A DNA stretch of 64,000 bases from Mycolicibacterium aichiense (GCF_010726245.1 NZ_AP022561.1:4278001-4342000); one strand, 5' to 3'; counted from the stretch's first letter, positions 31,912-40,930 are shown. A program made the numbers and translations. The notes: generated from the letters alone by a model not told the origin.

Positions 31912-32697
31912 ATGGCTACGTCGGTAAATTCTCAGGCGCCCGGATCTCGTCCACGCCGGCAGGCCGTGCTCGGTCAATTGCCGCGGATCACCCGCGCGGA
32001 TGGAACGCCGATCCGCGTGCTGCTGGTCGACGACGAGCCGGCGCTGACCAATCTCGTGCAGATGGCTCTCAACTATGAGGGCTGGGACATCGAGGTGGCG
32101 CACAACGGTGAACAGGCCGCCCAGAAGTTCCGCGACGTCGAACCTGATTTGCTGGTCCTGGACATCATGCTGCCCGACACCGATGGCTTGCAGATCCTGA
32201 AGCAGATCCGCGAGAACGACCGGTATACCCCGACGCTGTTCCTCACCGCCAGGGACTCGGTGATGGATCGCGTCCAAGGACTGACCGCGGGAGCCGACGA
32301 CTATCTGACCAAGCCGTTCAGCTTGGAAGAACTCGTCGCACGGTTGCGGGGCCTGCTGCGAAGGGCCAACGCGATGACCGACCCCAGCGAGGAAACCCTC
32401 AAAGTGGGTGACCTGGTTCTCTCAGGCCCTAGCAGGGAGGTAACCCGGGGCGGTGAGCGAATCACGTTGACCTCGACCGAGTTCGAGTTGTTGCGCTACA
32501 TGATGCGCAACGCCCGGCGCGCCGTCACCCGCGCGGAGATTCTGGACCGGGTGTGGAACTACAACTTCGGCGGTCGCTCGAGCATCGTCGACCTCTACAT
32601 CTCCTATCTGCGCCGCAAGATCGACGACGGACGGAAGCCGATGATTCAGACCGTGCGCGGGGTCGGCTACATGTTGCGCCCGCCCGAGGAGCAATGA
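31912..32697 (+). CDS. OmpR/PhoB-family response regulator, TrcR-like
   Basis: A 261-residue regulator. The receiver domain (residues about 33-150) has the acidic pair Asp40-Asp41, phospho-acceptor Asp84 in LVLDIMLPD and Lys134 in LTKPF. The C-terminal winged helix has STEFELLRYMMRNARRAVTR and the terminal VRGVGYMLR. The N-terminal extension with RRQAVLGQLPRITRADGTP resembles TrcR by recollection. ATG 31912 is chosen because SVNSQAPGSR-type starts are usual in this group; ATG 31888 is in frame. It overlaps the kinase gene by 4 bases. The same motif precedes this gene and three downstream small genes, so it may regulate both. Confidence 0.92.
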   Translation: MATSVNSQAPGSRPRRQAVLGQLPRITRADGTPIRVLLVDDEPALTNLVQMALNYEGWDIEVAHNGEQAAQKFRDVEPDLLVLDIMLPDTDGLQILKQIRENDRYTPTLFLTARDSVMDRVQGLTAGADDYLTKPFSLEELVARLRGLLRRANAMTDPSEETLKVGDLVLSGPSREVTRGGERITLTSTEFELLRYMMRNARRAVTRAEILDRVWNYNFGGRSSIVDLYISYLRRKIDDGRKPMIQTVRGVGYMLRPPEEQ

Positions 32698-34205
32698 CCG
32701 CTTCGAAACGGTGGTGGAGGCGTCGCTCCCTGCGACGCCAGCTCGCCATCGGAGTGTCCTCCATCGTCAGCGTCGCCTTGATCGTGGTCGGCACGGTGGC
32801 GGTGATCAGTCTGCGCGACGAGGCGATTCGCCTCAGCGACACCCAGGTGGCGAATTCTCTTGCGGCGTTCTCCTATGCCTATGCCAAGTGGGACGCCCAG
32901 CGCACCATCGCCCCCGACGCGACCGGCATGCCGATGGGACGCGCGAGCGCCTTCCAAAACCAGGCGCCGGGCACAGCGATCGCGGTGGTTCGTGACGGCG
33001 CCGTGGTCTACTCCAATGTGTTTGCCGACGGCGCACAACTACCGGCGCCGGCCGATGCCCAGCGCGCCATGGAAGCCGTGAATTGGGCTGACAGCGGGCC
33101 GCGTACCGTCCAACTCGGTGAACTCGGTCCGTATCGGGCGGACAGCCGGGACGTCGGTGCCGGAGAGCGGCTGGTGGCAGCCGTTTCCTTGCGACCGGCC
33201 GAGAAGACGGTGGCGCACGAGACGCTCATCGTCGTCATTCTTGTCGTGCTGGCGCTGTTGGCCACCGGAATCGGCACGGTGTGGACGGTCAGTCACGCGC
33301 TCAAGCCTCTGCGACGCATCGCCGCGGTTGCCGGCGAGGTAGCGACGCTGCGGCTGGATGGAACAGAGACTCGCATCACTGCGCGTGTCGATGAATCCGA
33401 CACCGACCCGGAATCCGATGTCGGAGTCGTCGGACACGCCTTGAACAGGCTGCTCATCAACGTCGACTCCGCACTCGCAGACCTGGCTGCCTCCGACCGG
33501 CGTATGCGGCAGTTCCTGGCTGATGCCAGCCACGAGTTGCGGACCCCGCTGGCCTCGATCCTCGGTTATGCGGAGCTGACCCGGCAGGACAGCGCGACGC
33601 TGCCGGAGACCACGGAGTACGCCCTGGCGCGCATCGAGGCCGAGTCCCGCCGGATGTCCGTACTGGTCGCCGACCTGCTACTGCTGTCTCGCCTCGAGGA
33701 ACGAAATGATCTCGATATCGAGGACGTCGAGTTGTGTGACCTGGTGGCCGATGCGGTGAACGACGCCGCGGTGAGTGCGCCCGATCATCACTTCCACCTC
33801 GAGCTCCCCGATCACCAGGTACGGATCCGCGGCGACAGAGCACGCCTACACCAGGTACTGGCCAACCTGCTGGCCAACGCCCGCATCCATACTCCGGCCG
33901 GCGTCAATGTCACGGCGGCGGTCGGCATCGCACCCGGTGACCCGGCCACGGTGAAGATGGTCGTCAGTGACGACGGGCCCGGCATTCCCCCCGAGGTCAT
34001 ACCCAATCTCTTCGATCGATTCGTCCGCGCCGACAAAGCTCGCGCACGTGAGTCTGGTTCCAGCGGTTTGGGTTTGGCGATCGTGCGCTCCATCGTTCAG
34101 GCCCACGGGGGAACCGTGGAGGTGGAGTCAAAACCGGGGAACACCCGATTCACAGTTTCGATACCTCTGCACTCACCGAGTCCTCAAGATTTGAACTTCC
34201 TATGA
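32694..34205 (+). CDS. Membrane sensor histidine kinase, TrcS-like
   Basis: A 503-residue kinase. TM1 is at about residues 18-40, the extracytoplasmic sensor at about 41-176, TM2 at about 177-203, and a HAMP region follows. The dimerisation domain carries the phospho-acceptor His280 in DASHELRTPLASI. The ATP-binding domain has NLLANARIHTP (N box), DDGPGIPP (G1) and SSGLGLAIV (G2). It pairs with the upstream regulator (ATGA overlap). The sensor domain has no recognised ligand fold. The stop codon lies within a TTTG-N7-TATGAG motif that starts the next transcription unit. Confidence 0.93.
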   Translation: MTASKRWWRRRSLRRQLAIGVSSIVSVALIVVGTVAVISLRDEAIRLSDTQVANSLAAFSYAYAKWDAQRTIAPDATGMPMGRASAFQNQAPGTAIAVVRDGAVVYSNVFADGAQLPAPADAQRAMEAVNWADSGPRTVQLGELGPYRADSRDVGAGERLVAAVSLRPAEKTVAHETLIVVILVVLALLATGIGTVWTVSHALKPLRRIAAVAGEVATLRLDGTETRITARVDESDTDPESDVGVVGHALNRLLINVDSALADLAASDRRMRQFLADASHELRTPLASILGYAELTRQDSATLPETTEYALARIEAESRRMSVLVADLLLLSRLEERNDLDIEDVELCDLVADAVNDAAVSAPDHHFHLELPDHQVRIRGDRARLHQVLANLLANARIHTPAGVNVTAAVGIAPGDPATVKMVVSDDGPGIPPEVIPNLFDRFVRADKARARESGSSGLGLAIVRSIVQAHGGTVEVESKPGNTRFTVSIPLHSPSPQDLNFL

Positions 34206-34239
34206 GCTGGATGGCAGGTTGGCCAGCCGTTTCCAGAAT
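34190..34239 (+). promoter_or_regulatory. Motif copy A: TTTG-N7-TATGAG with -10 CAGAAT
   Basis: TTTG at 34190-34193, TATGAG at 34201-34206 overlapping the kinase TGA, and CAGAAT at 34234-34239, exactly 33 bases after the TATG, as in copies B and C. GTGGGACG follows 45 bases after the TATG, as in copy B. The weaker hexamer (C in place of T) fits decay of the associated pseudogene. Confidence 0.45.
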
Positions 34240-34350
34240 CGAGATGTGGGACGGCAAGGCGGAAACCGCTCGCGGACAGGCTGTCAGCCGATGCGCTGGC
34301 CGCGTAGATCCCACCCGGCCTTCGGGACGACGTGAGGGATTGCCCTGATT

Positions 34351-34500
34351 ATGACGTTGTCCCATCTGAGCTTTCTGATCGCCGGCTCCACCGCCGCCGC
34401 GATTACGGCCGGGCCGTAGGCATCGGCCGATCCTGGTAAGCCGGTCTCGATCAACTGAATCCAATGGTCGCCCGACCTCCTCATATCGTCGCCTGAAGGC
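34351..34500 (+). pseudogene. Decayed paralogue of the small secreted Cys protein
   Basis: From ATG 34351 the frame reads a signal-peptide-like MTLSHLSFLIAGSTAAAI followed by TAGP and then TAG (34417-34419) exactly where the mature protein should begin. It aligns with the signal peptide of the gene at 34684 (LSPFIIAGAAAAAIAAAP), and the DNA segment GCCGCCGCGATT is identical. After a second stop (TGA, 34456-34458) IQWSP recalls MQWGF of the intact protein. The Cys-containing middle is gone. The distance of about 145 bases from its own motif copy matches the intact neighbour. Confidence 0.5.
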
Positions 34501-34524
34501 TTCAGACCGCAAGCGCTTCTCACA

Positions 34525-34574
34525 TTTGTTTCCGCTATGAGTTGAATGAGCAAGCGGCCGAAACCTTCTAGGCT
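34525..34574 (+). promoter_or_regulatory. Motif copy B: TTTG-N7-TATGAG with -10 TAGGCT
   Basis: TTTG at 34525-34528, TATGAG at 34536-34541, -10 TAGGCT at 34569-34574, 33 bases after the TATG. This places the half-sites near -56 and -45, the usual position for an OmpR-type activator. No -35 hexamer at standard spacing is seen. It serves the gene at 34684. Confidence 0.5.
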
Positions 34575-34683
34575 AGAGGCGTGGGACGACGAGCGGAATC
34601 GACTACAGAACAACGGAGTTCGTTGACGCAGCCCGCCGCTCGAATTCAGCCCAGAACGAGTACAACCGATGAAAGGAATCGAG

Positions 34684-34929
34684 ATGACCACTACCTTGCG
34701 CCGCCTGAGCCCGTTCATCATCGCCGGGGCCGCTGCCGCCGCGATTGCGGCCGCACCAGCCGCTCAGGCGTCTACCAGTGGTTCACCAGAGTGTCGTGAG
34801 TCCACCGGAACGTCGGTGTGCCAGAAGCAGGGGCACGCTTCGATCGTGACGACTCCACGCGACTCTGGAATGCAGTGGGGGTTCGGCAGCCAAGCCGGTC
34901 CCCTCGCCCCGATCTGGGCGCTCGGATAG
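34684..34929 (+). CDS. Small secreted Cys-pair protein, WALG family member 1
   Basis: An 81-residue exported protein. Residues 1-29 form a signal peptide ending AAQAS, leaving a mature peptide of about 52 residues. It has two Cys eight residues apart (C-x8-C), then QKQGHASI and a C-terminal IWALG. Its neighbour at 35167 has the same layout: MTT start, C-x8-C, CQ-x-QGHASI, an FG segment and WALG end, so the two are paralogues. ATG 34684 is preceded by AAAGGAATCGAG, matched by AAAGGAACCACCG in the paralogue; ATG 34669 is in frame but its site is worse. I know no function. A disulfide-bonded secreted peptide is inferred. Confidence 0.7.
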   Translation: MTTTLRRLSPFIIAGAAAAAIAAAPAAQASTSGSPECRESTGTSVCQKQGHASIVTTPRDSGMQWGFGSQAGPLAPIWALG

Positions 34930-35024
34930 CAGCCCTGCGCTAGATCGACCAAGGCCGCGGCGGATCCTCCTTCTGGAGGCTTCCCCGTGGCCTTTCGGCG
35001 TTCAGATCCGTTGCAGCACAGAAG

Positions 35025-35074
35025 TTTGCGTTCGATATGAGTCACGTGAAACGGCGCGCACACCGGCTTAACCT
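35025..35074 (+). promoter_or_regulatory. Motif copy C: TTTG-N7-TATGAG with -10 TAACCT
   Basis: TTTG at 35025-35028, TATGAG at 35036-35041, -10 TAACCT at 35069-35074, again exactly 33 bases after the TATG. It serves the gene at 35167. The seven spacer bases and most flanking sequence differ from copies A and B, so the shared positions appear selected. Confidence 0.5.
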
Positions 35075-35166
35075 GGATGCATAGCGAAGTTCACTGTCAA
35101 ACAGACTGTGCGACAGCGACTTCCGAATGCATGGCCTGTCTAAGGCCTCGCGGAAAGGAACCACCG

Positions 35167-35415
35167 ATGACCACCAGACTCCAGGGCGCTATCGCGCCGC
35201 TCATTCTCGCGGGCGTCACCGCGGCGACCGTGGCTTTGGCACCAGTCGCCGGGGCGGCATCGAATACGGCGACATGCCGCGACAATGGCGGCGCATCACT
35301 CTGCCAGAGGCAGGGCCACGCGTCCATCAAAGTCGACAAGCCGTCCCGGGCGCCGCAGCCCTTCGGGTTCAACATCGGTTTCGGACCGATCGACCCAATG
35401 TGGGCCTTGGGTTGA
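35167..35415 (+). CDS. Small secreted Cys-pair protein, WALG family member 2
   Basis: An 82-residue exported protein paralogous to the gene at 34684. The signal peptide (about residues 1-31, ending VAGAAS) is followed by C-RDNGGASL-C, QRQGHASI, a Pro-rich stretch with PFGFNIGFG and the terminal MWALG. Conservation is concentrated in the Cys pair, QGHASI and the last residues, suggesting these carry the function. It has its own motif and -10, so each paralogue is a separate transcription unit. Function unknown. Confidence 0.7.
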   Translation: MTTRLQGAIAPLILAGVTAATVALAPVAGAASNTATCRDNGGASLCQRQGHASIKVDKPSRAPQPFGFNIGFGPIDPMWALG

Positions 35416-35742
35416 TCCGGCACACGGATCAGCGAGGTTGGCTCCCACTCGGCGGGGACCTCGAACTCGCGGGTGAGAGCTTCGCGATCGAATACCCGGA
35501 ACTGGTGGCCAATGGCGCTGCTCGAAATGTCAGCCGGCGCCCTCAGGTATCTACCCGAAGTGCTCGACTTGGTCGCCAGCGGACCAATCGATCCTCTGGC
35601 GGTCCCCCCCACGGCGGTCAGCGGGGATCACAACGTTGGCTCCAGCCGGCGATCACGTTGGTGGTGACCCGCTGACGTGGCCTACGAGGACGACGCACAC
35701 CGGCGCCCGCCATCACCTGTCCGGCGGCCAGCGGCAGCCGCT
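35416..35742 (-). other. Intergenic region with a possible gene remnant
   Basis: No intact gene is supported here. On the minus strand around 35430-35520 the translation EFEVPAEWEPTSLIRV recalls the LxLPxxWEP segment near the C-terminus of nitroreductases, with no other part of that fold, so a decayed fragment is possible. No terminator or RNA gene was seen. Confidence 0.2.
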
Positions 35743-36117
35743 TCAGAAGCCGAAGTTGTTCAGCAAGTCCAGCGGGATCGGCGAGTTGCCATTCGCCAGA
35801 TCCTGCATGGCGCGGGGGCAGAAGTAGGACACAGCCAGGCCCGTGAACATGGTGGCCGCGCCCAGCGGACGGCCCATCCGGTCAGCGACGGTGGAGGCGA
35901 TGTCGGCGGTGTTCTGGCTGCGGTCCGCCAGCAGCGGGCAGATCGACTGCCCCATCTCGACGGCCTGCGCGGGGTCCATCCCGGTGATCCCGGCATTGCC
36001 CAACGCAGCCAAAAAGTCGTCGGTGGTGGTGTCCGCCTGCGCGGGCGCCGCCAGCGCGACGGCGCCGGCGATCAGTCCGGCAACCGCCCCGACGCTGGCC
36101 ATACGGCGAAATGTCAT
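35743..36117 (-). CDS. DUF732-family secreted protein
   Basis: A 124-residue exported protein. A signal peptide ends APAQA near residue 29; the mature part has DDFLAALGNAGITG, GQSICPLL and YFCPRAM, the layout of the mycobacterial DUF732 family, in which the two Cys form a disulfide in a small helical domain. The family is common among secreted mycobacterial proteins and its role is unknown. It faces the small secreted Cys proteins across a 327-base gap, but its promoter lacks a full TTTG-N7-TATG motif. Confidence 0.85.
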   Translation of the reverse strand: MTFRRMASVGAVAGLIAGAVALAAPAQADTTTDDFLAALGNAGITGMDPAQAVEMGQSICPLLADRSQNTADIASTVADRMGRPLGAATMFTGLAVSYFCPRAMQDLANGNSPIPLDLLNNFGF

Positions 36118-36220
36118 GCTCTAAGCATCGCGGTCGACCATCCCGCTGTTACCGGCGGGGTGCTGAACCGATACCCTAGGTCCCATTAAACATGCGTCAA
36201 ACAACTCGGAGGAGTCGTTC

Positions 36221-37051
36221 ATGCAGGGGTTCGCCGGAAAGGTAGCGGTGGTGACCGGAGCCGGGTCAGGCATCGGTCAGGCACTGGCGATCGAATTGGG
36301 CCGGTCGGGTGCCAAGCTGGCCATCAGCGATATCGACACCGAGGGTCTGGCGATCACCGAAGAGCGCCTCAAGGCGATCGGTGTGGACGTCAAGGCCGAC
36401 CGGCTGAACGTCACCGAGCGGGAGGCCTTCCAGGCCTACGCCGACGGCGTCAAGGCGCACTTCGGCAAGGTCAACCAGATCTACAACAACGCAGGCATCG
36501 CGTTCTCCGGTGACGTCGAGATCAGCCAGTTCAAGGACATCGAGCGGATCATGGACGTCGACTTCTGGGGCGTCGTCAACGGCACCAAGGTCTTCCTGCC
36601 CTACCTCATCGAGTCCGGCGACGGCCACATCGTCAACGTCTCCAGCCTGTTCGGCATCTTCTCGGTTCCCGGCCAGGCCGCCTACAACGCGGCCAAGTTC
36701 GCGGTGCGCGGCTTCACCGAGGCGCTGCGCCAGGAGATGATCCTGGCCAAGCACCCGGTCAAGGTGACCACGGTGCACCCCGGCGGGATCAAGACCGCGA
36801 TCGCGCGCAATTCGACTGTGGCCGAGGGGCTTGATCAAGCGGCGATGGCCAGTGCCTTCGACAAGAAGCTGGCCAGGACGACGCCGGAGCGTGCGGCTCA
36901 GATCATTCTCGACGCCGTCCGCAAGAACAAGGCGCGGGTGCTGGTGGGCGCCGACGCCAAGATCCTCGACGTGATCGTGCGCATCACCGGTTCGGGCTAC
37001 CAGCAGCTGTTCTCCACCGTGCTGCCCAAGCTCGCTCCCCCGATGCGCTGA
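36221..37051 (+). CDS. Short-chain dehydrogenase/reductase, Rv1245c-like
   Basis: A 276-residue SDR with TGAGSGIG (cofactor), YNNAGIA, catalytic Ser in VSSLFG, and Tyr-Lys in YNAAKFAVRG, followed by HPGGIKT. The C-terminus (GYQQLFSTVLPKLAPPMR) is typical of the mycobacterial group that acts on lipid-like substrates. A strong Shine-Dalgarno, CGGAGGAG, lies 6 bases before the ATG. Length and relative position match Rv1245c. Substrate unknown. Confidence 0.93.
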   Translation: MQGFAGKVAVVTGAGSGIGQALAIELGRSGAKLAISDIDTEGLAITEERLKAIGVDVKADRLNVTEREAFQAYADGVKAHFGKVNQIYNNAGIAFSGDVEISQFKDIERIMDVDFWGVVNGTKVFLPYLIESGDGHIVNVSSLFGIFSVPGQAAYNAAKFAVRGFTEALRQEMILAKHPVKVTTVHPGGIKTAIARNSTVAEGLDQAAMASAFDKKLARTTPERAAQIILDAVRKNKARVLVGADAKILDVIVRITGSGYQQLFSTVLPKLAPPMR

Positions 37052-37056
37052 TCTTC

Positions 37057-37896
37057 TCAGCGCCCCAACGGGTGCGCGGACAGCCATTCCTCGGCGACCG
37101 ACCGCGGATCGCGCCCTTGCGCGACGTGTTGGCGCATGTCGACCAGCGAGCCGGTGTCGAGTACGCCCGCGAGTTCATTGATCGCGCGGACCTGTGCGTC
37201 GTCGAGTTCGTTGCGACGGTAGAGCGGCACGATGTTCTCGGCCATCACCAGTTCCGGTTTGCGGTCGGCCAGGACGACCACATCACTCGGCACGCCGGTG
37301 TCGGCGGTCCCCGTCCATGCGGCCGTCATGTCGCCTGCCCGCAGCGCAGCGAACATCGTTGCCGCATCTGGAAATTCGCGCGGGGCAGGCAGTGTGCAAC
37401 TACCGACCACAGTCGGCAACCCACGGACGTGCGCGGCCGCTCCGAGGCGCAGCCCGGCGCAATGGCTCACCAGTGCGGTCAGATCGCGGCTGCCCCACGC
37501 CGACGCGGTCGCATCGGTGACCGCCAGCGCGGGCTTGTCGTCGGCGGCGGTGGTGTAGTCACCGGCACCCACCCCCTCCGGCAGCACCCCCAGCAGAGCG
37601 CGGTACACCTGCGAATCCGAGCGGGCCGTGATGCCAGGCGCGAACTTGTGCAGCAGTCGTCCGGTGAACCCCGGCACCACACTGACCGCTCCGGAATCCA
37701 GTGCCTGCAACGGATCGTCGACGATCTCCACGTGCGCACCTGTCCCATAGGAGCGCAGAGCGGCGGCGTACAGATTGGCCAGCAGGGTGTATTCCGGGTC
37801 GGCTGTGGCACCCACGGCCATCGACGGTCCCGGCGCCGGCGACCCGCAGGCGACCGCCGCCAGGACCAGAAGTCCGAGCATCAGCCGGCGAAACAT
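37057..37896 (-). CDS. OpuAC-type substrate-binding lipoprotein (betaine/choline-like)
   Basis: A 279-residue protein with a signal peptide MFRRLMLGLLVLAAVAC ending in a Cys, so it is a probable lipoprotein, although the lipobox is weak. The mature part resembles OpuAC/ProX binding proteins of quaternary-amine ABC importers (DPEYTLLANLYAAAL, VSVVPGFTGRLLHKF, LVMAENIVPLYRRNEL). No permease or ATPase gene lies nearby, so it is an orphan here. ATG 37896 has GAGG 7 bases upstream. It follows the malic enzyme gene by 22 bases on the same strand and ends 5 bases from the convergent SDR stop. Confidence 0.75.
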   Translation of the reverse strand: MFRRLMLGLLVLAAVACGSPAPGPSMAVGATADPEYTLLANLYAAALRSYGTGAHVEIVDDPLQALDSGAVSVVPGFTGRLLHKFAPGITARSDSQVYRALLGVLPEGVGAGDYTTAADDKPALAVTDATASAWGSRDLTALVSHCAGLRLGAAAHVRGLPTVVGSCTLPAPREFPDAATMFAALRAGDMTAAWTGTADTGVPSDVVVLADRKPELVMAENIVPLYRRNELDDAQVRAINELAGVLDTGSLVDMRQHVAQGRDPRSVAEEWLSAHPLGR

Positions 37897-37918
37897 CGTC
37901 GGCCTCAGCACGTTTCGC

Positions 37919-39088
<1,170 letters not shown>

Positions 39089-39094
39089 GGCGTC

Positions 39095-39100
39095 AGGGTA
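39095..39100 (-). promoter_or_regulatory. Leaderless -10 (TACCCT) of the malic enzyme gene
   Basis: On the minus strand TACCCT ends 6 bases before the GTG at 39088, with no Shine-Dalgarno sequence. Confidence 0.4.
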
Positions 39101-39168
39101 CTCGCCCCTAAAAGCTCACCGACCAGGGTCTCCCTGGCGTGAACTACGCCGACAACACTACTGGCGCG

Positions 39169-39200
39169 TAACATTTCCGCGGGGCCCGTCAGGGCCCCGC
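39169..39200 (+). promoter_or_regulatory. corA promoter -10 and 5'-terminal hairpin
   Basis: TAACAT (39169-39174) is a -10 that would start transcription near 39181. A perfect 9-base-pair stem (GCGGGGCCC, loop GTCA, GGGCCCCGC; 39179-39200) then lies at the extreme 5' end of the corA mRNA, 25 bases before the ATG and before the Shine-Dalgarno AAGGGGAGG. It may stabilise the mRNA or attenuate initiation. Confidence 0.45.
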
Positions 39201-39225
39201 CTGCCGCTCAAGGGGAGGTCGGGTC

Positions 39226-40329
39226 ATGCCGTCGTTTCGTCCACGCCCACAGGCTCTGCTGGGAGTGACCCGTACCCGATCCGCCCCCGTCGACGTCAAA
39301 CGCATTCACGTGCCAGTCGCTCGGGCCATGGTCGACTGCGCGGTCTACGTCGAGGGTGACCGGCTTGCCGGCAAGTTCACCCACGCCGCCGCGCTGGAAC
39401 GGGTTCGCGAGCTCGAGGCCGGCGGGCAGAAGGCGTTCGTCTGGATCGGCCTGCACGAACCCGACGAACATCAGATGCAGGCGGTCGCCGAGGTGTTCGG
39501 CCTGCACCCGCTGGCCGTCGAGGATGCGGTGCACGCCCACCAGCGCCCCAAGGTCGAACGCTACGACGACACCCTGTTCCTGGTCCTCAAGACGGTGACG
39601 TACGTGCCGCACGAGTCGGTCGCGCTGGCCCGTGAAATCGTCGAAACCGGCGAGATCATGGTGTTCGTCGGCCCCGACTTCGTCGTGACGGTGCGCCACG
39701 GCGACCACACCGGACTGGCCGGGCTTCGCAAACACCTGGAAGAAGAACGCCAGCACCTGGCACTGGGCCCGTATGCGGTCATGCACGCGATCGCCGACCA
39801 CGTCGTGGACACCTACCGCGACGTCAGCGAACTGATGGAATGCGATATCGACGCCATCGAGTCGGAGACATTCTCGCCGCTGAAGAAGACCGACATCGAG
39901 CCGATCTATCTGCTCAAGCGGGAAGTCGTCGAATTGCGAAGGGCGGTCTCACCTCTCACCGTCGCACTCGGCCGATTCAATCCCGACTTCAAGGACCTGA
40001 TGTCCAAAGAGGTGCTGCGCTATATGCGCGACGTCCTGGACCACGCGGCACAGGCGGCCGACCGGATCGAGTCCTATGACGAGATGCTGTCGTCGCTGGT
40101 GCAGGCCGCGCTGGCGAAGGTGGGCATGCAGCAGAACGTCGACATGCGCAAGATCTCGGCGTGGGTCGCGATCGCCGCGGTGCCGACGATGATCGCGGGC
40201 ATCTACGGCATGAACTTCGAGCACATGCCGGAACTGTCATGGACCTGGGGTTACCCGGCGGTGCTCGCCCTCATGGCGACGGTCTGCGGGTTCCTCTACC
40301 TGAACTTCCGGCGCAACAACTGGCTGTGA
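39226..40329 (+). CDS. corA: CorA-type magnesium/cobalt transporter
   Basis: A 367-residue protein with a large cytoplasmic N-terminal domain and two C-terminal membrane helices. The selectivity signature Gly-Met-Asn is in YGMNFEHMPEL (residues 328-330) at the end of TM1. The long helix before it (about 230-310) is the stalk. It forms a pentameric Mg2+ channel. The GGGGAGG site lies 6-7 bases before the ATG. It is divergent from the malic enzyme gene, and its promoter includes a strong 5' hairpin. Confidence 0.95.
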   Translation: MPSFRPRPQALLGVTRTRSAPVDVKRIHVPVARAMVDCAVYVEGDRLAGKFTHAAALERVRELEAGGQKAFVWIGLHEPDEHQMQAVAEVFGLHPLAVEDAVHAHQRPKVERYDDTLFLVLKTVTYVPHESVALAREIVETGEIMVFVGPDFVVTVRHGDHTGLAGLRKHLEEERQHLALGPYAVMHAIADHVVDTYRDVSELMECDIDAIESETFSPLKKTDIEPIYLLKREVVELRRAVSPLTVALGRFNPDFKDLMSKEVLRYMRDVLDHAAQAADRIESYDEMLSSLVQAALAKVGMQQNVDMRKISAWVAIAAVPTMIAGIYGMNFEHMPELSWTWGYPAVLALMATVCGFLYLNFRRNNWL

Positions 40330-40333
40330 GGCT

Positions 40334-40930
40334 CTAACCCGGTTGCGCCGCACGCCGGTTCGGGTCCAGCACGTCGACTCCGTCGTCGAGCCAGGCCTGG
40401 CGCATCGCGTCGGCACCCTTGAGCCGTACCCACGCCGCCTCGGTCTGCGTCACCGGGATCGCCGCCAGGAAGCGCACCGGGTCGCGGGGCGCCTCCAGCG
40501 GCAGGTCGGGAAGAGCCGAATCACCCAGCAGCACAGCGGTGAACGCGGCACCGTCCCAGAGCGGCGCGGACAGGTCGATCAGCGCGTCGGCGACCAGCAC
40601 CACCCCCTCGACGGCCGGCGTCGCCGCCACGACGGCCAGGCTGCGGGCCAGACCCGGGGGTGCGGTGGTGGCGCGCAGGGTGAGGACGACCTCGGCGCGC
40701 GGGCCGTGCAACGGGTCGGCGATGCCGGCCGTCGGTTCGGTCATCGGGTGCAGCGAACAGCCCAGCGTCACATAGTGAGCCACCCCGCTGGCGTCCGGCC
40801 CGAAGCGCAACACCTCGATGCGCTCCAGCCCGAGGAACGTGACGCTCGCCGAATCCGGCTCGGCGTCGAGTCCGGCGTCGGCGAAGTGGCCGCGTAGGTG
40901 AGCGCGGACCGAATCCAGGGGCTCGCTCAC
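40334..40930 (-). CDS. Suppressor-of-fused domain protein
   Basis: A 198-residue soluble protein. GVAHYVTLGCSLHPM, PRAEVVLTLRA and LPLEAPRDPVRFLAAIPVTQTEAAWV match the pattern of bacterial suppressor-of-fused (SUFU-like) domain proteins, whose role in bacteria is unknown, though some act as immunity-type proteins. GTG 40930 directly follows the sugC stop (TAAGTG), so it is translated as the last gene of the lpqY-sugABC operon. It ends 5 bases from the convergent corA stop. No toxin gene is adjacent. Confidence 0.7.
   Translation of the reverse strand: MSEPLDSVRAHLRGHFADAGLDAEPDSASVTFLGLERIEVLRFGPDASGVAHYVTLGCSLHPMTEPTAGIADPLHGPRAEVVLTLRATTAPPGLARSLAVVAATPAVEGVVLVADALIDLSAPLWDGAAFTAVLLGDSALPDLPLEAPRDPVRFLAAIPVTQTEAAWVRLKGADAMRQAWLDDGVDVLDPNRRAAQPG

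Noticed and set aside
34284..34721. 145-codon minus-strand frame across the small-gene region
   Set aside because: It lies antisense to a promoter, the pseudogene and the signal peptide, with no domain or start signal.
35430..35520. Nitroreductase fragment
   Set aside because: Only one short segment (VPAEWEP) resembles the family; mentioned as a possible remnant but not called as a gene.
36155..36220. TTTG-N7 half motif on the minus strand upstream of the DUF732 gene
   Set aside because: The second half is TTTA rather than TATG and no -10 occurs at the right offset, so inclusion in the regulon is not supported.
39101..39225. M-box magnesium riboswitch upstream of corA
   Set aside because: The predicted leader is only about 45 bases, far shorter than an M-box; only a simple hairpin is present.
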